Below are positions 30,301 through 36,205 of a DNA stretch of 64,000 bases, one piece after another (positions within the stretch are counted from its first letter, which is position 1; every line of letters begins with the position of its first letter). Both the position numbers and the translations under genes were made by a program. Source of the DNA: Pseudomonas mosselii (GTDB taxonomy: Bacteria; Pseudomonadota; Gammaproteobacteria; Pseudomonadales; Pseudomonadaceae); the NCBI RefSeq assembly GCF_005796105.1, contig NZ_VAUO01000002.1, forward strand, positions 682,001-746,000, given 5' to 3'. The notes beneath the pieces were generated by a model that saw only the letters and a program-made list of their open reading frames with translations, did not search any database and was not told the DNA's origin.

Positions 30301-32555
30301 ACCAGGCTGCCAGTGCCGCTGATCACGCCGCCCAGGGTGGTGGCGCTGGTGCCCAACAGGTTCAGGGTGTTGGCGCCAAGGTTGACCGCATTGGCCAGAC
30401 TCACGGCGGTGTTGGCGTCCAGGCTGACGTTACCGCCCAGGGTCAACGCGCCGCTGCCCAGGGCGTTGTCGTTGCCTACGGTCAAGGTGCCGGCATTGAG
30501 CGTGGTACCGCCGCTGAAGGTGTTGTTGCCATTGAGCGTGAGCCCCGCAGCGCCGGTTTTGACCAGGCTGCCAGTGCCGCTGATCACGCCGCCCAGGGTA
30601 GTGGCGCTGGTGCCCAGCAGGTTCAGGGTGTTGGCGCCCAGGTTGACCGCGTTGGCCAGGCTCACGGCGGTGCTGGCGTCCAGGCTGACGTTACCGCCCA
30701 GGGTCAAAGCACCGCTGCCCAGGGCGTTGTTGTTGCCGACGGTCAGGGTGCCAGCGTTCAGGGTCAGACCGCCGCTGAAGGTGTTGTTGCCGTTCAGGGT
30801 CAGGCCTGCGGCACCACTCTTGATCAAGCTGCCAGTGCCACTGATCACACCGCCCAAGGTGGTGGCGTTGTTGCCGGGCAGCGTAAGGGTGTTGGCTCCC
30901 AGCGCGATGGCGTTGGCCAGACTCACCGCGCTGCTGGCGTTGAGCGTGGCACTGCCGGTGAGGCTCAGGGCACCGGTACCCAGCGCCGCATTGTTGCCGA
31001 CGTTGAGGGTGCCGGTGGCCAGCGTGGTGCCGCCGCTGTAGGTGTTGGCGCCACTGAGGGTCAGATCGCCGCTGCCGCTCTTGACCAGCGAGCCGGTGCC
31101 GCTGACCACCCCGCTCAAGGTCAAGGCGTTGCTGCCCGGCAGGGTCAACGCTGCGCTCAGCCCCACGGCATTGCTCAACACCAAGGGCACACTGCCCTGC
31201 AGCGTGGAGGCAGCAGTCACGCTCAGTGCACCGCTGCCCAATGCGGCAGCGCTGCTCAGGTTCAGGCCACCGCCGCTCAAGGTAGTGCCGCCACTGAAGG
31301 TATTGGTGCCGCTCAGGGTCAGCAGGCCGGTTCCGGTCTTGACCAACGAGCCGGTGCCGGAGAGCACGCCGCTCAGGGTCATGGCGTTGGCGCCACCAGC
31401 GGAAAGCGCACCATTGAGGGTGATGGCATTGGCCACGGTCTGTCCGGCCACACTGGCCAGCAGACTACCGCCGTTTGCGATGATCGCGCCGGTGCCGAAG
31501 GCAGATCCATTGTTGAAGTTGATCACGCCGCCGTTGAGGGTGGTCTGCGCCGCGCCGCTCATCAGTTGGCCAACGAGCGTCCAGGTGCCACTGTCAACGA
31601 TCAGGCGGTTGAAGTTGATGTAGTTGGCCGCATTGATGGTGCCGCTGCCGGCACTGCCGCTGCCGCCGCCAATCGCATTTTGCAGCGCCAGGGTGTTGGT
31701 GCCGCCGGCACCACCGTCGACCACACCGGCGGCGGCGAAGGACAGCAATGGGTTGCTGGTGACCAACAGCTCGACGCCCACGCCCAATCCGGCACTCACC
31801 AAGGAGCCGGTAATGGCGTTGAAACGGTTGGTGCTGTTGGCGCCCATCGACAGGCTGCCGGTCAGGGTGCCGGCGTTGGTGAAGGTGTTGCCGGTAGAGG
31901 AAGCCTGAAACGCCGTACGGCCCAGGATGGTGCCGGTGTTGGTGAAGTTCACCGTACCGCCGCCCGTCACGGCGATGACCGGGGTGTCCTCGCTGAGCAG
32001 GCTCAGGCTGGCCAGGGGCGACGAACCGATGCTGCCGGCGTTGCTGATGTTGGCCGTGCCGCCTGAGGCGATACGCACGTCCATCGCCATGCCGGTGAGG
32101 TTCAGCAGGTTGGTGCCCAACAGCGCGCCAGTGCCCTTGATCACGCCGGTGGCGGTGTTGTTGATGGTGAGCGTACCACCGGCACTGGTGTTGCCGATCT
32201 GCAACGCAGTCGACTGGATACTCAGCGCGCCCAACAACGTTGGGTCGATCGTACCGGAGTTGTTCAACGTGTTACCGCCACCGCTGAGTGTAAGCGAGGT
32301 ACCGCCCACACCCAGCAACGTCCCCAAGGTTGCGCCGCTCTGCACGTTCACCGTCAGCCCGCCAGTGGCGTTACTGTAGCTTGGCGCGAGCGGGTTGGCG
32401 GCCCCGGTGCAGGTCACGGTACTGCTCGCCAGGCTGCATGCAGCCAGCACTTGCTCGCTGGTGAAGGTAAAGGCCAAGGTCCCTACGGCCAAGCTTACGG
32501 CCAGAGACAGCTGAGACACACGGGCAGGCAAACGAACGGCAACACTTCTGTCCAC
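18321..32555 (-). CDS. giant autotransporter (type Va) with PATR repeat passenger
   Basis: A single uninterrupted frame of 4,744 aa. The N-terminus carries a long signal peptide ending near EQVLA-AC (about residue 39). Residues about 40-4,390 are almost wholly autotransporter-associated beta-strand (PATR, PF12951-like) repeats following the pattern GGLIKNG-LTLSG-NTYSGGTTLNAGTL-GN-ALGSG. I count about 28 clear ALGSG-type units. Four composite blocks (FWDG, NWTD, FAVFQG, GLQF, RVDP) punctuate the array. The C-terminal beta-barrel covers about 4,470-4,744 (GWIRAIGGWGDYD to VVSFSLGF) and ends in the Phe recognised by the Bam complex. No protease triad is seen, so the passenger is probably a stalk-like adhesin or biofilm protein. 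Family known, function inferred. Confidence 0.93.
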   Translation of the reverse strand: MDRSVAVRLPARVSQLSLAVSLAVGTLAFTFTSEQVLAACSLASSTVTCTGAANPLAPSYSNATGGLTVNVQSGATLGTLLGVGGTSLTLSGGGNTLNNSGTIDPTLLGALSIQSTALQIGNTSAGGTLTINNTATGVIKGTGALLGTNLLNLTGMAMDVRIASGGTANISNAGSIGSSPLASLSLLSEDTPVIAVTGGGTVNFTNTGTILGRTAFQASSTGNTFTNAGTLTGSLSMGANSTNRFNAITGSLVSAGLGVGVELLVTSNPLLSFAAAGVVDGGAGGTNTLALQNAIGGGSGSAGSGTINAANYINFNRLIVDSGTWTLVGQLMSGAAQTTLNGGVINFNNGSAFGTGAIIANGGSLLASVAGQTVANAITLNGALSAGGANAMTLSGVLSGTGSLVKTGTGLLTLSGTNTFSGGTTLSGGGLNLSSAAALGSGALSVTAASTLQGSVPLVLSNAVGLSAALTLPGSNALTLSGVVSGTGSLVKSGSGDLTLSGANTYSGGTTLATGTLNVGNNAALGTGALSLTGSATLNASSAVSLANAIALGANTLTLPGNNATTLGGVISGTGSLIKSGAAGLTLNGNNTFSGGLTLNAGTLTVGNNNALGSGALTLGGNVSLDASTAVSLANAVNLGANTLNLLGTSATTLGGVISGTGSLVKTGAAGLTLNGNNTFSGGTTLNAGTLTVGNDNALGSGALTLGGNVSLDANTAVSLANAVNLGANTLNLLGTSATTLGGVISGTGSLVKTGAAGLTLNGNNTFSGGTTLNAGTLTVGNDNALGSGALTLGGNVSLDANTAVSLANAVNLGANTLNLLGTSATTLGGVISGTGSLVKTGAAGLTLNGNNTFSGGVTLNTGTLTVGNNNALGSGALSLTGNASLDANTAVNLGNAVDLAANTLTLAGTSATTLGGIISGTGALVKNGSANLTLGGVNTFSGGLTLNAGTLTLASAAALGTGALSVGGASTLSSTAALSVDNAVNLGSNLTVAGANNLNLTGTVSGSGGLIKNGSATLTLSGNNTQSGNTTLNAGTLMLGSATALGSGALNAAANTTLDSNVAGLNIANNVNLAGNLNLAGSNDLTLGGVIAGVGGLTKNGSATLTLNGANTYLGNTNLNAGNLILGNASALGSGTLNAAGGTHLDTSTALSLANALNLAGALTVDGSTDLGLGGVIAGTGSLVKNGTTTLTLSASNTYSGGTTLNAGGLLLGNANALGSGTLTVAGASSLDNNTALSLGNAITLDANLTVSGSNDLDLDGVISGTGQLIKDGASALALNGNNTWSGGTLLNAGSLLLGNDDALGSGTLSVGGAASLDNSAALSLGNAIALGADLTLAGSNDLSLAGVISGTGQLVKSGSNTLTLNGANTLSGGVTVNAGGLIVGNDNALGSGTLTVAGAASLDNSAVVNLGNDIALGNTLTLGGSNDLTLSGDISGSGGLIKNGLADLILSGANAFSGAIDLLAGSLTTVGNTALGNASALNVGAGASLNLGASTSVGGLSGAGTVNLGAGTNLSVGSSNLDSVFSGALAGSGGLIKNGTGSLELSGISVIGGNTTVNAGALDVTGSLNSANVQVNSGASLTGSGSILGAVDIANGAHLAASSGATLSTGSLTLHSASIFDVGLGSPATGGTALVSVNGNLTLDGTLNVTDLGGFGVGIYRLIDYTGALVDNGLLIGAVPGSVLPGDLEVQTVIGNQVNLLVGGAAGGVQFWDGNNSIANGVIDGGNGTWSSGGTNWTDVNGVLNSNWGSNFAVFQGTAGDVTLAGTQSATGLQFVTDGYRLIGSGGLNLIDGSNGAFAVRVDPNVTASINVALSGSGMLGKLDTGTLVLNGANTYTGGTMLQGGTLVVGSNTALGSGAVSAAANTSLDSNTAVTLGNVFTLAGAFTLGGSADLGLSGVVAGSGNLIKNGAANLTLSGVNTYSGGTILNAGTITVGNALALGTGALSVNAGSLASSSNLSLANAIALNGNLGLTGANNLTLGGVISGTGQLTKSGSGTATLNGNNTYSGGTALTAGTLILGNSNALGSGALSASGGTTLGNSANLTLANQINLLGNLTLAAAQNMVLNGTLGGTGGLIKTGAGSLTLAGSNSYLGNTALNAGTLVLGSNTALGLGALNAAAGTTLDSSTAVSLGNTLNLAGNVNVTGSNDLTLAGLVNGAGGLTKNGAANLILSGANSYLSGTTLNAGTLTLGNNNALGLGTLTVGGAANLAASSALNNVSNQVVLNAGLTFTGPNDLALNGVISGAGGLTKIGSGILTLGAANTYTGGTSLGAGTLVLGNGSALGSGALTVTGDSALTSNGAMSLANAIGLGTGTTLDLTNAQALTLGGVISGAGALVKQGGGVLTLNGSNTYSGGTEVQAGGLVLGSANALGSGALSITGNATLDTSQAMTLANAVDLDLATLNLLGSNDLTLSGVINGSGGLVKNGAATVTLDGNNSYNGGTTLNAGGLIVGSDTALGTGGLTVGGSASLAADGSVALANDVHLNGNLSVPGSGDLTLDGAIDGNGGLSKTGSGSLTLNGSNSYTGGTTLNGGSLLVGSSNALGLGGVTVAGASSLGSIGSVMLSNNFSLNAGLTVDAADDLTLAGVINGSGGLVKAGSGNLTLAGNNGYQGDTELTAGTLTLGNSGALGTGMLNVTGDATLANAAPMVLGNTVDVAAGNTLTLAVDNALVISGNLSGSGDLIKTGAEDATLVGSKSITGSLDIQAGSVTTLGSAILDSLAGINIGAAGALNLNGDANLASLTGSGVAQIGAGSTLSVGSNNTDSVFAGAFSGAGNLIKVGSATLTLSGASTLLGTSQISAGTLKVDGSLASAGLSVANGGSLTGTGTVNAPVTVANGGHLVGNSGATLGLGSLVLNSGSLVDVGLAAPSTGGTALFSVNGDLTLDGTLNVSNIGGFGNGVYRIFDYTGALTDNGLDFGSLPLGVNVGDLDLQTAIGNQINLLVGGTGQNILFWDGSQTTGNGQVDGGSGTWNAAGSNWTDLNGTSNTTWNDTFAVFQGSAGTISVVGAQAVNGMQFVSNGYQLNAGAGGSLNLINGSSGDTSVRVDPGAVATLNLALTGSGTLNKLDTGTLVLNGSNSYSGGTQLSGGTLIVGSDSALGSGVLSTNAGTTLDSNSAVTLGNDVVLGGVLNIAGSNSLVLEGDVSGSGGLVKAGSASLQLSGNNSYSGNTTLNAGTLIVGSDTALGSGALNAAANTSLQSSQGVTLGNNVNLAGLFNVSGSNDITLNGVVAGAGQLGKSGGGILELNGANTYSGGTELQAGTLVVGSDTALGSGALSVTGIASLDSNSAVTLANNVAVSGILDVLGSNDLQLAGVLSGNGTLNKTGLADLTLAGNNTFSGIINLISGSLSTVGTTALGTQSALNVSSGASLNLDGNTTLGQITGSGAVQVAAGNSLGVQGGVFDGDISGTGTLDKQGSDALTLTGSNSHSGTTNVQGGSLTVNGSLASSTVNVGSGASLGGTGTLGGNVVVANGGSLAGTTGSTLNVASLTLGSGSSFNAALGAPIGSTPLVNVANNLTLGGTLNITDVGGFGAGVYRLFTYGGSLTNNGMAIGSTPVPASDLTVQTSVSNQVNLVVGGASNVLFWDGSQTVADGVIEGGTGTWDSTNTNWTDANGVLNTPWNQTFAVFQGTSGTVTVNGSQSLSGLQFVSDGYVLNAGTGAELLTSGTTNLRVDPGATATLNLAINGTGSIVKYDTGTLVLNAANGYSGGTALNGGTLVVGNAAALGTGTLTAAANTALDSNTSVTLANDTVLNGALAVAGSNDLELAGDISGAGGLIKNGAAELLLSGTNTYTGGTLINAGSLVGDSSSLQGAIANNAALTFEQNSDGSYTGNLTGSGTLTKAGTGELLLTGNNTLTGNTTVSAGSLVVDGRLDSATVSVGNGASLGGSGTLSGAVQIQNGATLAAGPGSTPLSVGSLSLASGSALDFTLGAPSASTTVVAVAGNLTLDGTLNVTDAGGFGPGVYRLFSYGGVLSDNGLVFGAVPGSVALGDLSLQTAIANQINLVVQGAAGSLQFWNGSQTTPDGTIVGGSGTWNSNTNWTNSTGINSESWGGQFAVFGGQAGTVTVQGNQAFTGMQFLTNGYQLVAGSNASLTATNGSGGALAAVRVDAGATALVSAPIVGSGGIEKLDAGTLILSGANTYTGGTTVSGGTLAGNTTSLQGNILNNASLVFVQSGNGTFNGSLTGTGTTSKTGLGTLLLTGNQTTGAFNVNQGVLEVGNRTNPGASLAAAVTVASGAMLTGTGSVASLINQGRVMPGAGGNLTVTGNFTNAASGTLAIDLGANPVSYLNVGGTANLGGSLQVVNLTGFTGSGQYTVVSATGGVNGTFASTNLSNSAFLTSALSYTGNEVTLSVSRNGTGFGRAAGSPNQAGVAAALSGPGAPTLITTNILPMSTSQAQAAFDSLSGEIHASTATVLMEDSRYLREAVNDRLRQADCTHQDDPRRTLAPTANQQLTSEGCQGQAVGWIRAIGGWGDYDASNGAASVDRQLQGFLLGVDKALDDQWKVGVAAGYTNASIDAKRRGSDASVDSYHLAAYLNYQLDAFAARMGVGYTWHEIESKRDVVVGTYNDRIKGNYQARSAQVFGEVGYAIEAGGFAVEPFAGLAYVNYDSDRFHEKGGAGRLSGSVEQDVTYSTLGVRVGKRMALSKGTTITPRLSVGWRHAFGDTDPKADLRFTEGGGSFTTSGVPIAKDAAVIEAGLDLSMGERGKLGIGYSGQLSKQARDHGVVVSFSLGF
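30010..30792. repeat. three tandem 261-bp units inside the autotransporter gene
   Basis: Units begin at 30010, 30271 and 30532, each encoding 87 residues (about residues 589-849 of the protein). Units 1 and 2 differ at only three bases by eye. Unit 3 differs at roughly twenty positions, mostly silent. Such identity in a gene of otherwise diverged repeats indicates recent duplication or gene conversion. Confidence 0.85.
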
Positions 32556-32868
32556 GGGGCGCTCCTTCGTGGATCAGGCGTTCAGTCCTTTGAGGCGTGT
32601 GAAGCGTCGTTTTAGAAACTGCGAAACACGCATTGGCCGAAAACCTGACCCCTGGCTACAGATTTTCCTTTGAGGGAATGTGTAGCCGGTCGGAGTCAGG
32701 GGAGCACAGCGCAGGCGCAGGTCAAATAGTGTTAATACTTTTTCTAGCCACCCCGTATTCATTGGATTATCTAGCGCAACGGATTGGATCCAGCCGACGA
32801 AAGGTAGTGGCTAAGTGCTAGACCATACGGGCTTTCGGCGTGTTTTCGAGCGCACGCGCGGGCGCGGT
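32556..32868. promoter_or_regulatory. intergenic region upstream of the autotransporter, with an imperfect inverted repeat
   Basis: This 313-bp stretch has no convincing gene. It should hold the promoter of the autotransporter. At 32644-32700 lies an interrupted dyad: CCTGAC...GGCTACA on the left and TGTAGCC...GTCAGG on the right, around a 20-nt AT-rich loop, about 90-145 bp upstream of the start codon. An AT-rich patch at 32727-32770 follows. No sigma-70 hexamer pair could be assigned confidently. Confidence 0.45.
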
Positions 32869-33252
32869 TCACGCCACTTGCGCGCCGTCATCGGGCCAGT
32901 GCGGCTCGTTGGCCTCCGGTGGTGTCAGCGGTGGCAAGCCATAGGCTGCACGGGCGTCGTCGCATCTGGGATTGTGTACACCGTTTTCCCAGGACGCCTC
33001 GAACTCGCGGCAAGGGCTCGAACGGTTCTCATAGATCGTGCAAGCCACTTGGGTGCCGATCTCGCCGCCCAGGCTGACGCAGCGGCAGGGTTTGGCGTCG
33101 GTACCGATCATCGCGACCCGGGTGGGGTTGATCTGCACCACCAGATCGTCGGGCACCAGCCCGCCGGCAGACTGGCATTCACCCCAGAAGAAAGACACAC
33201 GAAAGTAGCCGCAGCAGGCGCCGCAGGTCAGGCAAGGGTTCTGTTCGGACAT
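32869..33252 (-). CDS. YkgJ-family cysteine-cluster protein
   Basis: 127 aa. [12 protein letters not shown] near the N-terminus, [30 protein letters not shown] in the middle and NPRCDDAR at the C-terminus give the CxxCxxCC...C...C pattern of the YkgJ/UPF0153 family, thought to bind zinc or an Fe-S cluster. Function unknown. It lies 313 bp from the start of the autotransporter gene and is co-oriented with it. Confidence 0.88.
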   Translation of the reverse strand: MSEQNPCLTCGACCGYFRVSFFWGECQSAGGLVPDDLVVQINPTRVAMIGTDAKPCRCVSLGGEIGTQVACTIYENRSSPCREFEASWENGVHNPRCDDARAAYGLPPLTPPEANEPHWPDDGAQVA

Positions 33253-33480
33253 GATGGCCAGGAGGGAAAGTTGTTGTTGTCGGGCCGGGTGGCCGCGGCG
33301 CTATTTGTAATCCAGGCGCGAACGGCTGAGAAGAGGGGGGAATGAAAAAAACACGGCCGCTGGTCGCGGCCTCAAGCGGCTAGCTACAAGCGGCAAGAAA
33401 AAGCACTGTGCTCTCCCCTGCCACTGATAGCGAAAGCCACAAGCAGCCGGTATTGCACCGTTCAGCTGGCGGCTTGCGGC
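33253..33480. other. intergenic, no gene seen
   Basis: 228 bp between the YkgJ gene and alaC. It contains degenerate GC-rich inverted sequences (GGCCGCTGGTCGCGGCC at about 33354-33370, AAGCGGCTAGC and GGCGGCTTGCGGC further right) that could act as a terminator for alaC. No coding sequence is supported. Confidence 0.4.
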
Positions 33481-34689
33481 TTATTTGCTGGTCAAGCCAT
33501 CGGCGCGGAACATCTGCCGAATACCGCGAATGGCCTGGCGAATGCGGTCCGGGTTCTCGATCAGGGCAAAACGCACATGGTCATCGCCGTAATCGCCAAA
33601 ACCAATGCCCGGCGACACGCAGACCTTCGCCTCAGCCAGCAGCTTCTTGGAGAACTCCAGCGAGCCCAGGTGTGCATAGGCCTCGGGGATCTTGGCCCAT
33701 ACATACATCGAGGCCTTCGGGTTCTCGACCATCCAGCCCATTTCATGCAGGCCCTTGACCAGCAGGTTGCGGCGCTGGCGGTACTGCTCGGCGATGTCGC
33801 GCACGCATTGCTGGTCGCCTTCGAGGGCCGCGATGGCCGCCACTTGCAGCGGCGTGAAGGTGCCATAGTCGTGGTAGCTCTTGATTCGTGCCAAGGCGCT
33901 GACCAACTCGGGATTGCCGACCATGAAGCCGATCCGCCAGCCGGCCATGTTGTAGCTCTTGGACAGCGTGAAGAACTCCACCGCGATGTCCTTGGCCCCC
34001 GGGACCTGCATGATCGACGGCGCCTTCCAGCCGTCGTAGACGATATCGGCGTAGGCCAGGTCATGCACTACCAATACATCGTACTGCTTGGCCAGGGCCA
34101 CCACGCGCTCGAAGAAGTCCAGTTCGACGCACTGTGCGGTCGGGTTGGAGGGGAAACCGAGGATCATCATCTTCGGCTTGGGGATCGACTCGCGAATCGC
34201 CCGCTCCAGCTCGTTGAAGAAATCCACCCCCGGTACCAGCGGCACCGAGCGTACTTGCGCCCCGGCGATCACTGCGCCGTAGATGTGAATCGGGTAGCTG
34301 GGGTTGGGGACCAGCACGGTATCACCCTGGTCGAGGGTGGCAAGCATCAGGTGCGCAAGGCCTTCCTTCGAGCCGATGGTGACGATGGCTTCGCTTTCCG
34401 GGTCGATCTCAACCGCGTAGCGCTCCTGATACCAGCGCGAGATGGCGCGGCGCAGACGCGGAATCCCGCGGGAGGTGGAGTAACCGTGGGTGTCTTCACG
34501 CTGGGCGACCTGCACCAGCTTCTCGACGATATGCGGCGGGGTCGCGCCGTCGGGATTGCCCATGCTCAGGTCGATGATGTCCTCGCCGCGGCGGCGCGCG
34601 GCCATCTTGAGCTCGGCGGTGATATTGAAGACGTATGGGGGGAGACGATCAATGCGCGCGAAACGGCGCGGCGAACCTGGATTGGCCAT
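33481..34689 (-). CDS. alaC: alanine aminotransferase AlaC-type (class I/II PLP aminotransferase)
   Basis: 402-aa fold-type I aminotransferase converting pyruvate plus glutamate to alanine plus 2-oxoglutarate. Visible are the N-terminal RIDRLPPYVFNI, DLSMGNPDG, GSKEGLAHLMLA, the NPTAQC asparagine motif, HDLAYADIVYDG (cofactor Asp and Tyr), and the Schiff-base lysine in FFTLSKSYNMAGWRIGFMVG. Length and N-terminus match AlaC rather than AspC. AGAGG precedes the ATG. Monocistronic. Confidence 0.9.
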   Translation of the reverse strand: MANPGSPRRFARIDRLPPYVFNITAELKMAARRRGEDIIDLSMGNPDGATPPHIVEKLVQVAQREDTHGYSTSRGIPRLRRAISRWYQERYAVEIDPESEAIVTIGSKEGLAHLMLATLDQGDTVLVPNPSYPIHIYGAVIAGAQVRSVPLVPGVDFFNELERAIRESIPKPKMMILGFPSNPTAQCVELDFFERVVALAKQYDVLVVHDLAYADIVYDGWKAPSIMQVPGAKDIAVEFFTLSKSYNMAGWRIGFMVGNPELVSALARIKSYHDYGTFTPLQVAAIAALEGDQQCVRDIAEQYRQRRNLLVKGLHEMGWMVENPKASMYVWAKIPEAYAHLGSLEFSKKLLAEAKVCVSPGIGFGDYGDDHVRFALIENPDRIRQAIRGIRQMFRADGLTSK

Positions 34690-34943
34690 GCTTTCCTCTG
34701 GGGACGTAAGCGCCCGGAACCGTCCGAGCGACGCTGGTCGCTGCGGCGACCAAATCAGACGATAGTCCCGCAGCAGTTATTTAGTAAAGAGAAATTTCCT
34801 GTTTTTATAAATTTTTTCAGGCCTATACGTCGTATTTTTATGATTTACACGAACACAAAAACATTCAACCCCCTCATACAGGGCTGCAACCCATTGATTT
34901 GCAAGCCGCCATGACGCTCGACGCAGGTCAAATCATCAGGTGC
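34690..34943. other. AT-rich intergenic patch between alaC and the orphan hydrolase
   Basis: No gene is seen. The part at about 34776-34880 is strikingly AT-rich against the surrounding high-GC DNA (runs such as TTTTTATAAATTTTTTC and CGTATTTTTATG). It would suit the alaC promoter and leader, or the edge of acquired DNA. Confidence 0.5.
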
Positions 34944-36071
34944 TCAGCGCAAGGCGTTGTAGGTAGCCCCATCGACCTGTGACAGCGCCAACCCCTCACG
35001 CGGCTCGAACCCCTGTCCGGTGATGGCGCTGAAGCTTGAGCTCTGGTTGCCGTAGTGGGCAGTCCGGTCATCGACGCTGCCTTCGGTCAGCAGGGTGTAC
35101 GAATGCTTGCGCATGGCCACGTAACGCGCCTCTTGCCTGGCCATGGTGTTGTGGTACTCCATCAACTGGCCATCGCTGAGCTTGACGGTCTTGGCCAGCG
35201 ACACGCCCCAGCGCGACAGGCACACCTCGGCGAAATGGCGCACGACCAAGCCGGGCTCGACCAGATCCTGGCCGCTACCTGCACCGTCGGCCGAGGCATT
35301 TCCTACAAGCGTCGCATGGCGTCCGGGCATCGGAAAAACATGCACACGCGTGCCCGCAACGCAGCGCGGCACCACGCAGGCGAAGCCCTTGGAGCGCTCG
35401 TCGCGGGAGTAGAAGCCGACATACTCCTTGACGTTATCTTGCAGTAGCACGCGATGCGGCTGTACCTGCAACACCCCCGGCACCGGGTCGATGACGAAGA
35501 TGTTGACCGGCACGTGCATAAGCTGCGGATCATTGGCCATGGCATTGGCGAGCATGTGGCAACTAATACCCCCCCTGCTCCACCCCACCAGGTTGACCTG
35601 AGACGGGATACGCGGCTTGCGGAACAGGCGAATGATCTGCTCCTGCAAGTCCTGGGAAGTGAGCAGGCGACTGCCATAGTCGTAGGTCCGCCAGAACCAC
35701 GAAGCGGTCGCGGTGGCATCCGGGATAGGTACACCCGATGCCTTGAGTCGGCTGTACTCGGCCTCGCTGAGGTTCGTGCGCTTCCAGTTGCTCTCACCCT
35801 TGATGAGTTGCAACACGTGACTGACGTTCTCTTCCCAGCCTCGGCCAAACAACTGGCCGGTCCAGTTGAAGTATCCGCCAGGTTCGACGAACAAGTCATC
35901 ATCCTGCAGGTTGCCGCTGCCTGGACCATCGACTGCGATCCAATGGGCGAACTCCCTGCCCTGATCGTTGCTGGCCAGGGTCGAGACCAGCTCGCCGTTC
36001 CAGAAATGCGGATGGCGGTCGTCGAAACGGTGCGAACCGGTGCCACAGAAATACGCCGTGAATACGCTCAT
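34944..36071 (-). CDS. orphan alpha/beta-hydrolase-fold protein, DUF2235/Tle-like arrangement
   Basis: 375 aa from the ATG at 36071, preceded by AGGAG; the frame is open further upstream but crosses the cyo terminator. It starts FTAYFCGTGSHRFDD, reminiscent of the DGTGN start of DUF2235 proteins. A nucleophile elbow LVGWSRGG (S166) follows strand QVN, an aspartate is at VIDPVPG (D195), and a histidine is at PGRHATL (H252), a plausible Ser-Asp-His triad in the right order. No signal peptide or TM. No VgrG, PAAR or immunity gene adjoins it. Could be a stray type VI lipase-like effector or a housekeeping esterase; function not known. Confidence 0.65.
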   Translation of the reverse strand: MSVFTAYFCGTGSHRFDDRHPHFWNGELVSTLASNDQGREFAHWIAVDGPGSGNLQDDDLFVEPGGYFNWTGQLFGRGWEENVSHVLQLIKGESNWKRTNLSEAEYSRLKASGVPIPDATATASWFWRTYDYGSRLLTSQDLQEQIIRLFRKPRIPSQVNLVGWSRGGISCHMLANAMANDPQLMHVPVNIFVIDPVPGVLQVQPHRVLLQDNVKEYVGFYSRDERSKGFACVVPRCVAGTRVHVFPMPGRHATLVGNASADGAGSGQDLVEPGLVVRHFAEVCLSRWGVSLAKTVKLSDGQLMEYHNTMARQEARYVAMRKHSYTLLTEGSVDDRTAHYGNQSSSFSAITGQGFEPREGLALSQVDGATYNALR

Positions 36072-36150
36072 GCCAAAGGCTCCTGAATGATCGGAGCCCA
36101 GAGGATGAATAGCCGCAGACTTCACCAACAGCCGGAAACCCGACCGCCAG

Positions 36151-36183
36151 ATAAAGAAAAACCCCGGCACGAGGGCCGGGGTT
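36151..36183 (-). terminator. cyo operon terminator
   Basis: Stem AACCCCGGC (36160-36168) with GCCGGGGTT (36175-36183). On the minus strand it is followed by TTTTTCTTTAT, directly downstream of the cyoE stop at 36206. Confidence 0.9.
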
Positions 36184-36205
36184 CTCCGTATAACAGGCGT
36201 CTGTA

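Noticed and set aside
18321..32555. Tandem repeats read as a CRISPR array
   Set aside because: Periods are about 261 bp, in frame and coding, with no 23-47-bp repeat/spacer pattern and no cas genes.
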